Source: JBGSUZ01 sp963677505
GTDB lineage: Bacteria > Bacillota > Clostridia > Peptostreptococcales > Acidaminobacteraceae
Length of the DNA stretch: 64,000 bases
NCBI GenBank assembly: GCA_963677505.2
Contig: CAXXWB010000014.1
Span: 1 to 64,000, forward strand
Direction of reading: 5' to 3'
The position numbers and the translations under genes are program-made. Below the pieces are notes generated by a model. It was not told the DNA's origin and ran no database searches. It worked only from the letters and a program-made list of their open reading frames with translations. Positions within the stretch are counted from its first letter, which is position 1. Every line of letters begins with the position of its first letter. Shown here piece by piece: positions 8,956 to 17,760 of this stretch.

Positions 8956-10107
8956 GTGTTAGAATTCGATATGGATACAGAACAGTTTGCACAAATTAAG
9001 GTTGTCGGTGTCGGCGGCGGCGGTAATAACGCGGTCAATAGAATGATTGAAGCAAGCTTAAAAGGCATCCAATTTATTGCAATCAATACTGACAAACAGG
9101 CATTATATAACTCAAAAGCAGAGTATAAGATCCAAATTGGAGAAAAATTAACGCGTGGATTAGGCGCAGGGGCAAATCCTGAAATTGGCAGTAAGGCTGC
9201 AGAAGAAAGCAGAGACGACGTTTATCAAGCACTTCAAGGTGCTGATATGGTCTTCGTAACAGCTGGAATGGGCGGTGGTACTGGTACAGGTGCTGCACCA
9301 ATCGTTGCTCAAATTGCTAAGGAAATGGGAATTTTAACAGTAGGTGTTGTCACAAAGCCTTTTACTTTTGAAGGTAGAAGAAGAATGATGCACGCCGATA
9401 AAGGTATAGAAGAGTTAAGAAAAAGAGTAGATACATTGGTCACAATTCCTAATGATCGACTCTTGCAAGTTGTTGAAAAGCGAACTTCGATTGTAGATGC
9501 TTTCAAAATTGCAGACGATGTTTTACGTCAAGGCGTACAAGGTATTTCAGATTTGATTGCCATTCCAGGCCTTGTCAACCTCGACTTTGCAGATGTTAAA
9601 ACGATCATGCATGAAAGAGGATTGGCTCATATGGGTGTTGGGCATGCTAGCGGTGAAAACCGCGCCATTGACGCAGCGAAGCAAGCCATACATTCACCGC
9701 TTTTAGAAACGACCATTAACGGCGCTAAAGGCGTACTTTTAAATATTACAGGTGGACCAAGTCTTGGTCTTTACGAAATTAACGAGGCAGCCGCTATTGT
9801 ACAAGAAGCAGCTGACATGGAAGCTAACATCATTTTCGGCGCAGTGATTGATGAATCCCTTAAAGACGAAATCAGAATCACAGTTATTGCGACAGGATTT
9901 GAAGACCACCCGGAAGCAGCATCAGTAGCTTCTCCGACAAGCCAAACGGTTCCAGTAGCTGGACAACCAGCGGTACAAACGGCTGAGCCAGTAGCGACAC
10001 CGGAAGTTGAAACCCCTGAAGTAGTAGCTGAACCAGTTGCGGAAGCAACAGACCATTCAGATGCTGCTGAATATGACATTCCGACATTTTTAAGAAAGAA
10101 AAGATAG
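8956..10107 (+). CDS. ftsZ: Cell division GTPase FtsZ
   Basis: FtsZ polymerises into the Z-ring that scaffolds the divisome. The 383-residue protein has the tubulin-type core with GGGGNNAVNRM near the N-terminus and the GTP-binding signature GGGTGTG at residues 106-112. The core is followed by a Pro/Val/Glu-rich flexible linker (about 320-365) and the conserved C-terminal tail DIPTFLRKKR that binds partners such as SepF. The GTG start at 8956 has AAGGGGGT 7 bases upstream. No ftsA is adjacent, so SepF probably tethers the ring, as in other Clostridia (inference). A strong terminator follows. Confidence 0.98.
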   Translation: MLEFDMDTEQFAQIKVVGVGGGGNNAVNRMIEASLKGIQFIAINTDKQALYNSKAEYKIQIGEKLTRGLGAGANPEIGSKAAEESRDDVYQALQGADMVFVTAGMGGGTGTGAAPIVAQIAKEMGILTVGVVTKPFTFEGRRRMMHADKGIEELRKRVDTLVTIPNDRLLQVVEKRTSIVDAFKIADDVLRQGVQGISDLIAIPGLVNLDFADVKTIMHERGLAHMGVGHASGENRAIDAAKQAIHSPLLETTINGAKGVLLNITGGPSLGLYEINEAAAIVQEAADMEANIIFGAVIDESLKDEIRITVIATGFEDHPEAASVASPTSQTVPVAGQPAVQTAEPVATPEVETPEVVAEPVAEATDHSDAAEYDIPTFLRKKR

Positions 10108-10115
10108 GCAAATTC

Positions 10116-10141
10116 AACCACCTGTTTCAGGTGGTTTTTTG
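10116..10141 (+). terminator. Rho-independent terminator after ftsZ
   Basis: A perfect 9-bp stem (AACCACCTG / CAGGTGGTT) with a TTT loop runs into a T-tract. It lies 8 bases after the ftsZ stop and separates ftsZ from nrdR. Confidence 0.93.
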
Positions 10142-10164
10142 TCAGTTAAAGGGAGGCGATTAAT

Positions 10165-10626
10165 TTGCATTGTCCATTTTGCCATTTTGAAGAGTCAAAA
10201 GTTATCGACACTCGTTCTACAGAAGAAGGTAGCGCAATCAGACGCAGAAGAGAATGCATTTCTTGTAAGAATAGGTTTACAACTTATGAAAAAATTGAAG
10301 AAATCCCTCTGATCGTAGTTAAGAAAGACGGTACTCGCGAATCCTTTAATCGCAACAAGGTACTCAATGGTTTAATCAGAGCTTGCGAAAAGAGACCTGT
10401 TTCTTTGGAACAGATTGAGCAGCTTGTGGACCGCATTGAAACCTATTTGAACAATAATTTAGAAAAAGAAGTGCCATCACAAATGATTGGTGAGATGATT
10501 ATGGATGCTCTTAAAGAGTTAGATGAAGTAGCCTACGTCAGGTTTGCATCGGTTTACCGTCAGTTTAAAGACATTGACTCATTCATAGACGAGCTTACCA
10601 AACTCTTAGCAGAGAAGCACCGGTAG
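10165..10626 (+). CDS. nrdR: Transcriptional repressor NrdR
   Basis: NrdR represses ribonucleotide reductase genes when nucleotides are plentiful. The 153-residue protein has an N-terminal zinc ribbon with cysteines 3, 6, 31 and 34 and the RRRRECISC segment, followed by an ATP-cone domain (about residues 49-139) that senses ATP/dATP. The TTG start at 10165 is set by the need to include the HCPFC motif and by GGGAGG 8 bases upstream. In spore formers spoIIGA-sigE-sigG usually separate ftsZ from this gene; here nothing does. Confidence 0.96.
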   Translation: MHCPFCHFEESKVIDTRSTEEGSAIRRRRECISCKNRFTTYEKIEEIPLIVVKKDGTRESFNRNKVLNGLIRACEKRPVSLEQIEQLVDRIETYLNNNLEKEVPSQMIGEMIMDALKELDEVAYVRFASVYRQFKDIDSFIDELTKLLAEKHR

Positions 10627-10632
10627 AAGCCT

Positions 10633-11418
10633 ATGTCATTTAAAACATTTGAGAGTTTCAACGTATTTACAGATTTGATTCAAGGCTTTACCTATCGAAA
10701 TGGCGGCGTTGTGGAGTTACCTTTTGGTAACCAGCATATGGGTATATTGTCCTGTCACTATAGAGACGAGGCATGGGAAAATGTCAAACATCTCATAGGG
10801 AGTCTATCACTTAAGAGAAATATTGAGGCATTTGTCTGTACCGAACAGGTTCACAAAGATGACTTAGTAAATTTCAAGGTAGCCAGTCAGTCGCCAGTGA
10901 TGAGAGATGGTTTGCCCCTATATGTTCAATCGGAAACTGATGGTGTTTTTACAAGTGAGAGGAATACCCTGCTGATGACTTTCTATGCAGATTGTACGCC
11001 TGTCTATTTTTATGATCCAAAGAAAAAAGCTTGTGGAATGGTTCATAGCGGCTGGAAGGGTACTGCCCTAAAAATAGCCGTTAAAGGTGTGAAATTCATG
11101 GAAGCGGAATTTGACAGCGCCATTGAGGACTTAGTTGTGGTCCTTGGTCCAGCAGCAGGGAAGTGTTGCTATGAAGTAGACCGTCTTGTGTACAATGCTT
11201 TTCCAGACCACGCGGATTGCTTTGAGCCAACTGTTCCTGATCACTATTTAATGGATTTAAAGAGGATTATTCAAAAAGATTTACTAAGGTCAGGTCTGAC
11301 GGAGAGTCAAATAGAAGTATCGCCAGATTGTACTTTATGTCAAAGGGAAGACTATTTTTCCTATAGAAAAGAAAATGGCAATACAGGCCGAATGGCGGCT
11401 TTTATGATGCTTGTTTGA
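10633..11418 (+). CDS. pgeF: Purine nucleoside phosphorylase PgeF/YfiH (LACC1 family, YlmD)
   Basis: This family was long called multicopper polyphenol oxidase. Members phosphorolyse purine nucleosides and can act as peptidoglycan editing factors. The 261-residue protein shows the conserved metal-site pattern: YADCTPV with Cys, MVHSGWKGTA with His, and GPAAGKCCYEV. It starts 6 bases after the nrdR stop with only a weak GGTAGAAG ribosome site. In Bacillus its homologue ylmD lies beside yggS and sepF. Here those genes are about 6 kb away, with der and gpsA between. Confidence 0.88.
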   Translation: MSFKTFESFNVFTDLIQGFTYRNGGVVELPFGNQHMGILSCHYRDEAWENVKHLIGSLSLKRNIEAFVCTEQVHKDDLVNFKVASQSPVMRDGLPLYVQSETDGVFTSERNTLLMTFYADCTPVYFYDPKKKACGMVHSGWKGTALKIAVKGVKFMEAEFDSAIEDLVVVLGPAAGKCCYEVDRLVYNAFPDHADCFEPTVPDHYLMDLKRIIQKDLLRSGLTESQIEVSPDCTLCQREDYFSYRKENGNTGRMAAFMMLV

Positions 11419-11430
11419 CGGAATGGAACT

Positions 11431-11459
11431 TTGACACATTGTCACTACTGTTGTAATAT
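11431..11459 (+). promoter_or_regulatory. Probable promoter for the DUF512-der-gpsA block
   Basis: A consensus TTGACA at 11431-11436 is followed after 17 bases by TAATAT (11454-11459), a moderate -10 box. Transcription would begin near 11466, just before the small UUCG hairpin. Confidence 0.55.
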
Positions 11460-11467
11460 AGTCAAGG

Positions 11468-11485
11468 ATGTGCCTTCGGGCACAT
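11468..11485 (+). other. UUCG-capped hairpin in the DUF512 leader
   Basis: The sequence folds as a 7-bp perfect stem ATGTGCC/GGCACAT closed by a TTCG tetraloop. It sits about where the transcript from the 11431 promoter would begin. It is followed by an A/T-rich stretch without a clean T-tract, so a 5'-end stabilising hairpin is more likely than a terminator. Confidence 0.5.
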
Positions 11486-11516
11486 GATTTATTTTAGTGT
11501 AAAGGTATGGTGCCCA

Positions 11517-12866
11517 ATGGAAGTTTGCTTGAAAAGAGAAGTCAAAAATAGAATATCCACAGTGTCGGAAGGCTCTATTGCTGAGACTTTGAACATTTGT
11601 GTAGGAGACGAGCTGGTGTCTATTAACGGCAGAGCAGTCGAGGATATTATTGACTTTATCTTCCTCACTGCAGATGAACAGATTGAATTGGTCATTAAGA
11701 AGCCAGATGGCAGTATCCTAGCCCATACTATTCAAAAAGAATTTTATGACGATATAGGACTGGAATTTGAAAATCCCATAATGGATGAAGCCAAATCCTG
11801 CCGAAATAAGTGCAGTTTTTGTTTTATAGATCAATTGCCAGAAAACATGCGAGAGACCTTATACTTTAAAGATGATGATTCACGGCTTTCATTTTTACAA
11901 GGCAATTTTGTTACCCTTACCAATGTAACGGAAGATGATCTTAAACGCATGATTGAATACCGCATCAGCCCTATCAATGTATCGGTACATACCACTAACC
12001 CTGAACTTAGAGTTAAAATGTTAGGGAATCGGTTTGCGGGGTCCATCATGGAGCGGTTGAAGCTTTTAGCAGAACATCGAATTGAAGTTAATGCTCAGAT
12101 TGTGCTTTGTCCTAATGAGAATGATGGTGTAGAACTTGAACGCACCCTCGCAGATCTTTCAAGTCTTTACCCGAGCTTGGCAAGTGTTGCCATAGTGCCA
12201 GTAGGTCTTACAAAATACAGAGAGGGTCTAGCGCCTTTAAGAGGATTCACAGAAGAAGAATCAGCAGAGGTCATTGCTCAAGTGCACAAACTACAAACAC
12301 AATTTTTAGAGACATTAGATACCCGTTTTGCATTTTTATCAGATGAATTTTATGTCATGGCCAATCAAGAAGTCCCTGATTATGACGATTATGAAGGGTT
12401 TATACAATTGGAAAACGGTGTTGGACTAATGCGTAAATTCAGCTCAGAGCTAGAAGACGCATTAGAGGATTTAGGTGGCAATATAAAAGATTTGCCTTCA
12501 AAGACCGCAACCCTATTTACAGGCCATTCTGCCTGCGCTTTCATGAAAGAAATGGTACAAAAGGTCAACGAGAGACTTCCTTTAACAACCGAAGTCATCA
12601 AAATAGACAATCACTTTTTTGGTACATCCATTACCGTGTCTGGACTTATAGTTGGACAGGATATCTTAGAGCAAAGCAAAAACGTGACATTGGGCGATTT
12701 TGTGATTATTCCTAGATCCATGATGAAAGCAGATGAAGATATCTTTTTAGATGACACGACGGTAACGTCGCTGTCTGAACAATTGGGTAAAAAGGTACTG
12801 ATTGCTGAAGTAGAGGGTTACATCTACCTCAAGCAGATGATCAAAGCGCTCAAAGATCAAGGTTAA
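11517..12866 (+). CDS. DUF512 / PDZ-like radical SAM family protein
   Basis: The product is about 449 residues. An N-terminal PDZ-like region (about residues 10-75, GDELVSINGRAV) is followed by a radical SAM-like core with CRNKCSFC (cysteines 95, 99 and 102) and a C-terminal DUF512 domain. This family is widespread in Clostridia and next to der, but its reaction is unknown. An upstream ATG at 11484 lies inside the leader hairpin. The ATG at 11517 has AAAGG 11 bases before it, and TTG at 11529 is also possible, so the exact start is uncertain. It probably forms an operon with der. Confidence 0.85.
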   Translation: MEVCLKREVKNRISTVSEGSIAETLNICVGDELVSINGRAVEDIIDFIFLTADEQIELVIKKPDGSILAHTIQKEFYDDIGLEFENPIMDEAKSCRNKCSFCFIDQLPENMRETLYFKDDDSRLSFLQGNFVTLTNVTEDDLKRMIEYRISPINVSVHTTNPELRVKMLGNRFAGSIMERLKLLAEHRIEVNAQIVLCPNENDGVELERTLADLSSLYPSLASVAIVPVGLTKYREGLAPLRGFTEEESAEVIAQVHKLQTQFLETLDTRFAFLSDEFYVMANQEVPDYDDYEGFIQLENGVGLMRKFSSELEDALEDLGGNIKDLPSKTATLFTGHSACAFMKEMVQKVNERLPLTTEVIKIDNHFFGTSITVSGLIVGQDILEQSKNVTLGDFVIIPRSMMKADEDIFLDDTTVTSLSEQLGKKVLIAEVEGYIYLKQMIKALKDQG

Positions 12867-12903
12867 TGGCTCAAGTTATTTTACCGTATAGGAGGAACAC
12901 GTT

Positions 12904-14229
12904 ATGAGAAAACCAGTAGTAGCAGTTGTAGGAAGACCAAATGTAGGTAAATCTACATTTTTCAATAAAATTGCAGGGGAAAGAATTTCAATTGTTGAAG
13001 ATACACCAGGGGTTACAAGAGACCGAATTTATGTAGACTGTGAATGGCTTAACTATAAGTTCACATTAATTGACACAGGTGGTATTGAACCCTCTAATGG
13101 CGATATCATTATGACAAAGATGCGTGAACAGGCTCAAATTGCCATTGACACGGCAGATGTCATCATCTTTATGTTAGATGGTAAAACAAGCTATACTTCA
13201 GGAGATGAAGAAATTGCCCTTATGCTTATGAAATCTAAAAAGCCGGTAATTTTGACCCTCAACAAAATAGATCATTTCAAAATGCCAGACCATTTCTATG
13301 ACTATTACAATTTAGGTCTTGGAGAACCAGTTATGATTTCTTCAGTTAATGGTTTGAATTTAGGAGATCTTTTAGATGAAGTTGTTAAAAACTTCCCAGA
13401 TAACTTAGAAAATGATTACGATGAAGATATTATCAAAATCGCGGTTATTGGAAAGCCAAATGCAGGTAAATCTTCTATTATCAATGCCATCTTAGGTGAA
13501 CAGCGGGTTATTGTAAGTGAAATTGCCGGGACTACCAGAGATGCCATCGATACGCCGTTTACGTATCAGGGCGATAATTACGTTCTGATTGATACGGCTG
13601 GACTTAGAAGAAAAAGTAAAATTGACGATAATATTGAAAAATATAGTATGATTCGTACTTTGGCGGCGATTGACCGTTCAGATGTATGTCTGATGATCAT
13701 TGATGCTGAAAGTGGCGTAACAGAGCAGGACAAACGTGTTGCTGGCTATGCTCACGAAGCTGGAAAAGCGGTTATTATTGTTGTCAACAAATGGGACTTA
13801 CTCAGCAAAGACAACCATACTTATACAGAATACGAAAAAGTGATCAGAGAAGAACTTGCTTATTTAAGCTACGCGCCTGTTATGTTCGTATCGGCTGTAA
13901 CGAAACAAAGACTTTTCAAAATGATAGAAGAGTCAAAATTTGTGGCCTCTGAAGCCTCTAAGCGCGTACCAACAGGTACTTTAAATGATGTCCTCAATGA
14001 AGCCATTATGCTTAATCAACCGCCGACTGACAAAGGAAAGCGCCTTAAAATTTACTACATGACACAAGCGTCGGTTAAGCCGCCAACCTTTGTCATCTTT
14101 GTAAATGATAAAGAACTGGCTCACTTCTCTTATATTCGCTATTTAGAGAATCATCTTAGAAGAAACTTTGATTTTAAAGGAACACCTTTGAGATTCATTA
14201 TCAGAGAGAAGAAAGAGAAAAATTTATAA
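12904..14229 (+). CDS. der: Ribosome assembly GTPase Der (EngA)
   Basis: Der is a tandem GTPase needed for maturation of the 50S ribosomal subunit. The 441-residue protein has two complete G domains: the first with GRPNVGKST near residue 9, and the second with GKPNAGKSS near 183 and the NKWD motif near 296. A C-terminal KH-like domain follows. The start has TAGGAGG upstream. In many Clostridia plsY lies between der and gpsA; here gpsA follows after only 44 bases. Confidence 0.97.
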   Translation: MRKPVVAVVGRPNVGKSTFFNKIAGERISIVEDTPGVTRDRIYVDCEWLNYKFTLIDTGGIEPSNGDIIMTKMREQAQIAIDTADVIIFMLDGKTSYTSGDEEIALMLMKSKKPVILTLNKIDHFKMPDHFYDYYNLGLGEPVMISSVNGLNLGDLLDEVVKNFPDNLENDYDEDIIKIAVIGKPNAGKSSIINAILGEQRVIVSEIAGTTRDAIDTPFTYQGDNYVLIDTAGLRRKSKIDDNIEKYSMIRTLAAIDRSDVCLMIIDAESGVTEQDKRVAGYAHEAGKAVIIVVNKWDLLSKDNHTYTEYEKVIREELAYLSYAPVMFVSAVTKQRLFKMIEESKFVASEASKRVPTGTLNDVLNEAIMLNQPPTDKGKRLKIYYMTQASVKPPTFVIFVNDKELAHFSYIRYLENHLRRNFDFKGTPLRFIIREKKEKNL

Positions 14230-14273
14230 TTGACTTTAAACGCATTTGTCATGAATGAAAGGGAAGTGAACTT

Positions 14274-15308
14274 ATGAAAATTGCAGTCTTGGGTGCAGGC
14301 AGCTGGGGAACCGCCTTGGCTAGAGTATTGTCTGAAAATAATCATCAGGTTAGACTTTGGGGAAGAAATGAAGCTCAGATGGCAGAAATGGCGGCCACCG
14401 GAATCAATCAGAAATATCTTCCAAGTATTACTTTGAATGATCAAGTCCTCATGACTTCAAATTTTGAAACCGCCGTTTCAGATGCAGATGTTTATGTTTT
14501 AGCAGTTGCCTCACAATCGGTGAGAGAAATTGTCAATCGGTTAAAACAATATTCTGGCGTTCGTCCTCTTATAGTCAACGTGACCAAAGGGGTGGAAGTG
14601 GAAACTTTAAAACGCATTTCTGAAGTGGTTCTTGAAATTATTCCAGATGCTAATTTTGTAGCCCTTTCTGGACCTTCTCATGCAGAAGAAGTGTCTAAAG
14701 GTATTCCAACAACATTGGTTTCGTCATCAGTGGACAAGGAAGCCGCAGAGCTTATTCAGGACTTGTTTGGCAATGAGAACCTAAGAATCTATACCAATCC
14801 AGATGTGGTTGGTGTAGAACTAGGGGGCGCCCTTAAGAACATTATCGCTCTAGGTGCAGGTATCAGTGATGGTCTTGGTTTTGGAGACAATTCAAAGGCT
14901 GCGTTAATGACCAGAGGCATTTCTGAAATTGGGAGACTGGGTAAAGTCATGGGGGCCAATGTAGATACCTTTAAGGGATTATCAGGCATCGGAGATCTTA
15001 TTGTAACGTGTACCAGTATGCATAGCCGTAACAGACGCTTTGGCATGTTGATTGGAGAAGGTAAGTCTGTCGAAGAATCTCTAAAGGAAATTGGAATGGT
15101 AGTAGAAGGCTATTACACTATTAAGTCAGCCTATTACCTTGCACAGAAATTTGACGTAGATATGCCGATTACAAGAGAACTCTATAGGGTATTATATGAA
15201 GGAAAAGATGCTAGAACATCTGTAAGGAATTTGATGCTTCGCAGTCTCAAACACGAAATGGAAGAGACGGTGGATAAAGTCCATCATTGGGAAGAAATAA
15301 AAATGTAA
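14274..15308 (+). CDS. gpsA: Glycerol-3-phosphate dehydrogenase [NAD(P)+]
   Basis: GpsA reduces dihydroxyacetone phosphate to sn-glycerol 3-phosphate, the backbone for phospholipids. The 344-residue protein has an N-terminal Rossmann fold with GAGSWG at residues 7-12 and the substrate-domain segments LSGPSHAEE and GLSGIGDLIVTC. It is preceded by GGGAAG. This is the acyl-phosphate route's backbone source, functionally linked with plsX further down the window. In spore formers spoIVA commonly follows; here an unrelated small gene does. Confidence 0.96.
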   Translation: MKIAVLGAGSWGTALARVLSENNHQVRLWGRNEAQMAEMAATGINQKYLPSITLNDQVLMTSNFETAVSDADVYVLAVASQSVREIVNRLKQYSGVRPLIVNVTKGVEVETLKRISEVVLEIIPDANFVALSGPSHAEEVSKGIPTTLVSSSVDKEAAELIQDLFGNENLRIYTNPDVVGVELGGALKNIIALGAGISDGLGFGDNSKAALMTRGISEIGRLGKVMGANVDTFKGLSGIGDLIVTCTSMHSRNRRFGMLIGEGKSVEESLKEIGMVVEGYYTIKSAYYLAQKFDVDMPITRELYRVLYEGKDARTSVRNLMLRSLKHEMEETVDKVHHWEEIKM

Positions 15309-15366
15309 AATATCATTTCGTTTACAGATGATAGCCCTTGCCTTATAATAGTAGATATAAGGAAGT

Positions 15367-15753
15367 ATGGTGATTGACATGGATTTTTATAATATTGAAA
15401 AACTATTGTTGATGGCGTTAACACTGTGTTTCGTTGGTTATTTTCTTGCGTTTATCAAAGAAAAACTAGATTTTAATCAACTCAAGGTACCCATCAAATC
15501 AGAAAAAGTAACTCAAAACCTCATAGATAGTCTGGACTACAAAGTATTTAAACTTGGAAAGACGCGATTGAATATAGGCGACGAAATCAAAGTTTATTTA
15601 AAAGACAATAAAATGATTAAAGGAACCGTACTCGGTGCCAAAAGAAAAATTGGCGCTTTGTGTATGATTACTGAAATGGACGAGGTTGTTGAACTCAAGG
15701 TTGTGCAAATCAAAAAGTTGAAAGTAGTTGCTAAATATGGGAGACTATTTTAA
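15367..15753 (+). CDS. Small membrane-anchored protein of unknown function
   Basis: I do not recognise this 128-residue protein. It has one N-terminal hydrophobic helix (about residues 13-30, LLLMALTLCFVGYFLAF). A basic linker follows, then a C-terminal half predicted to be all beta (KLGKTRLNIGDEIKVYL...KGTVLGAK...), which resembles a small barrel such as an SH3 or Sm-like fold, though this is only an impression. The start could be ATG 15367, GTG 15370 or ATG 15379; AAGGAAG lies at 15359-15365. It follows gpsA by 58 bases and is closed by a terminator. Confidence 0.7.
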   Translation: MVIDMDFYNIEKLLLMALTLCFVGYFLAFIKEKLDFNQLKVPIKSEKVTQNLIDSLDYKVFKLGKTRLNIGDEIKVYLKDNKMIKGTVLGAKRKIGALCMITEMDEVVELKVVQIKKLKVVAKYGRLF

Positions 15754-15764
15754 CGAATCAACTA

Positions 15765-15792
15765 AGACTACCTAAGGTAGTCTTTTTTTTTA
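15765..15792 (+). terminator. Rho-independent terminator before the HlyD-like gene
   Basis: An 8-bp stem AGACTACC/GGTAGTCT with a TAA loop runs straight into a long T-tract. It lies 11 bases after the orphan gene, and the T-tract abuts the ribosome site of the next gene. Confidence 0.93.
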
Positions 15793-15801
15793 GGAGAACC
15801 T

Positions 15802-17032
15802 ATGCGGATAAAAAGCTATAAGCGACTCACTTTTTCGGTATTAATTATGATTGGCATTGGGCTATCTAATTGTCTTAGGGGTCATGCGAGTTTTGGCAGG
15901 AGAAAAGACCTATAAAGCCATATATGATACTTTGGATGTGGAAAAAGCTTGTAGAGCTGTGGTGCTCAGACAAGAGACTATTGTTAACTCCAATGTATCT
16001 GGTCAGGTGGAATGGTTTGTTAAAGAAGGAGACAAAGTTGAAAAGACCAATCGTCTTGCTTCGATTTTAGTGGAGGACAATAAAGCTTCAGAGACCGTAG
16101 ATGCTACAAAAGTCACCTCCCAAGCTGCTCATGAAATGGTCAGAGTGGATCTGACAAAGGTTAATCAGGAAATTGAAGTTTTAAGAAAAGAAGTCTACGC
16201 TGCCTCAGCCCAATCCAATTTCAAAAGGCTAAAAGAACTTCAAAATGATTTACAGCTTAAAATGGAACGCAAGAAAAAATTAATTGAGTCCCAAGACGTA
16301 TTGGAACACAGTGTATCTTCATTTAAAAAGACCTATTTAAATGCCAATGATATTCAGATAGGCAAGAATATTGACTTAAGCAGTCCTGAATCGGGCCTTG
16401 TCACATTCCAAACCGATGGCTTTGAGGATACCATAACACTGGATAATTTATATAATATCGATTATGAATTGGTATTCGCAAGTAAAGATAATCCTGGGAA
16501 ATGGGGACAGACAACGGTTCAAGCGGGAAACCCCATGGTTAAGATTGTGGACAACAGCACTTGGTTTCTCTTGTGTCTGGTAGAAAGAGATGACATGGAC
16601 TCTTATGAAAAAAACAAGGAAATCGGCGTTGAAATCAACGAAAAAATATATTCTGGGAAAGTAACAGACGTTTTTGAGAACAACAAAAAAGGGGTTCTCG
16701 TTTTAAAAATGACCGATTTATACGATGGGTTCTATCAAAATCGCTTTTTAGATGTGAGAGTTATTAGAGAAAATTATCAAGGACTGAAAATTCAAAACAG
16801 CTCTACCATTACATACAATGGGATACAAGGCGTTTATGTAGTAGGACTTGATAAAAAAGCAGTTTTTAGACCTATAAAAATTTTGGGAAATGATGATAAA
16901 CATGCTATTATTAAACCAGGCTATATTACAGTTATAGAGAATGGCGAAACTAAGCGGATTAAGACCGTGGACGTCAATAGCCAGGTGGTCATCGATCCTG
17001 TAGGCATTCGCCCAGGCGATTCCATTCGATAG
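15802..17032 (+). CDS. HlyD-like membrane-anchored protein, frameshifted near its start
   Basis: The protein resembles periplasmic adaptor (HlyD-type) proteins found beside yggS-sepF in Clostridia. It has an N-terminal membrane helix, a biotinyl-lipoyl-like segment near the VSGQVEWFVKEGDKV motif, a coiled coil, and C-terminal beta domains. The well-placed ATG at 15802 (AGGAG at 15792-15796) reads into a different frame from the long downstream ORF, which has no good start (TTG 15851). Removing one G at 15853-15854 joins them into about 409 residues. It is the first of five genes broken by single-base indels. Partner transporters are not nearby, so its role is unknown. Confidence 0.75.
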
Positions 17033-17046
17033 GAGGCAGAAAAAGA

Positions 17047-17748
17047 GTGTACACATATATTAAAGATAATCTTAACGAGGTGAAAGACCGAATTGCTACA
17101 GCTGCGATTAAGAGTGGTCGTCAACCAGAAGAGATTACATTGATTGCCGTAACGAAAACCCTTTCCTTAGATGTTATCAATGCGGCTATGGCCTTAGGTG
17201 TTACGGATATTGGAGAAAATAAAGTACAAGAAGTCATGGACAAATACGACCATGTACTCAACGAACCTAAGTGGCATTTGATTGGTCATTTACAAACCAA
17301 TAAAGTGAAATACATTGTGGACAAAGTTTCCTTAATTCACTCTGTAGACAGTTTCAGATTGGCTGAAGAGATTTCTAAACGATGTGAAAAAGCAGAGAAA
17401 ATCATGGATATTTTGATTCAAATCAATGTAGCGGAAGAAGCGACTAAATTCGGAATTTCTAGAGAAGAGATATTTGAACTGTTGAACAAGTTTCTCAGCT
17501 TCCTAATATACGTATTAAAGGCTTAATGACCATAGCACCAAATACTGAGAATACAGAAGCGCTAAGAAATTATTTTTCAGAAATGAAGGATATTTTTGAA
17601 ACATTAAAGAAAACCATGTATAATAAAACAGATATGACGTTTTTATCAATGGGAATGACAAATGATTTTGAGATAGCAATAGAAGAAGGCGCAAATATGG
17701 TTAGAGTAGGAACGGGCATTTTTTGGCGCTAGAGATTATTCAAAATAG
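17047..17748 (+). pseudogene. yggS: PLP homeostasis protein YggS (frameshifted, probably by sequence error)
   Basis: YggS/YlmE is the pyridoxal-phosphate-binding protein that controls PLP and amino-acid pools. The N-terminal part carries the PLP-lysine segment LIAVTKT and GENKVQE, and the C-terminal part carries MGMTNDFEIAIEEGANMVRVG. They lie in different frames. Adding one G after 17490 restores NKVSQLPNIRIKGLMTIAP. Removing one T from the T6 run at 17719-17724 restores the usual ending GIFGARDY. With both changes the length is 233 residues, as expected. The GTG start has AGGAGG 9 bases upstream. A functional gene in the cell is likely. Confidence 0.85.
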
Positions 17749-17760
17749 TGGGGGTTGTAT

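Noticed and set aside
9771..10121. Open frame of 116 codons antisense to the ftsZ C-terminal linker
   Set aside because: It mirrors the Ala/Pro/Val-rich linker codons of ftsZ, has no ribosome site, and overlaps the ftsZ end. It is a compositional shadow.
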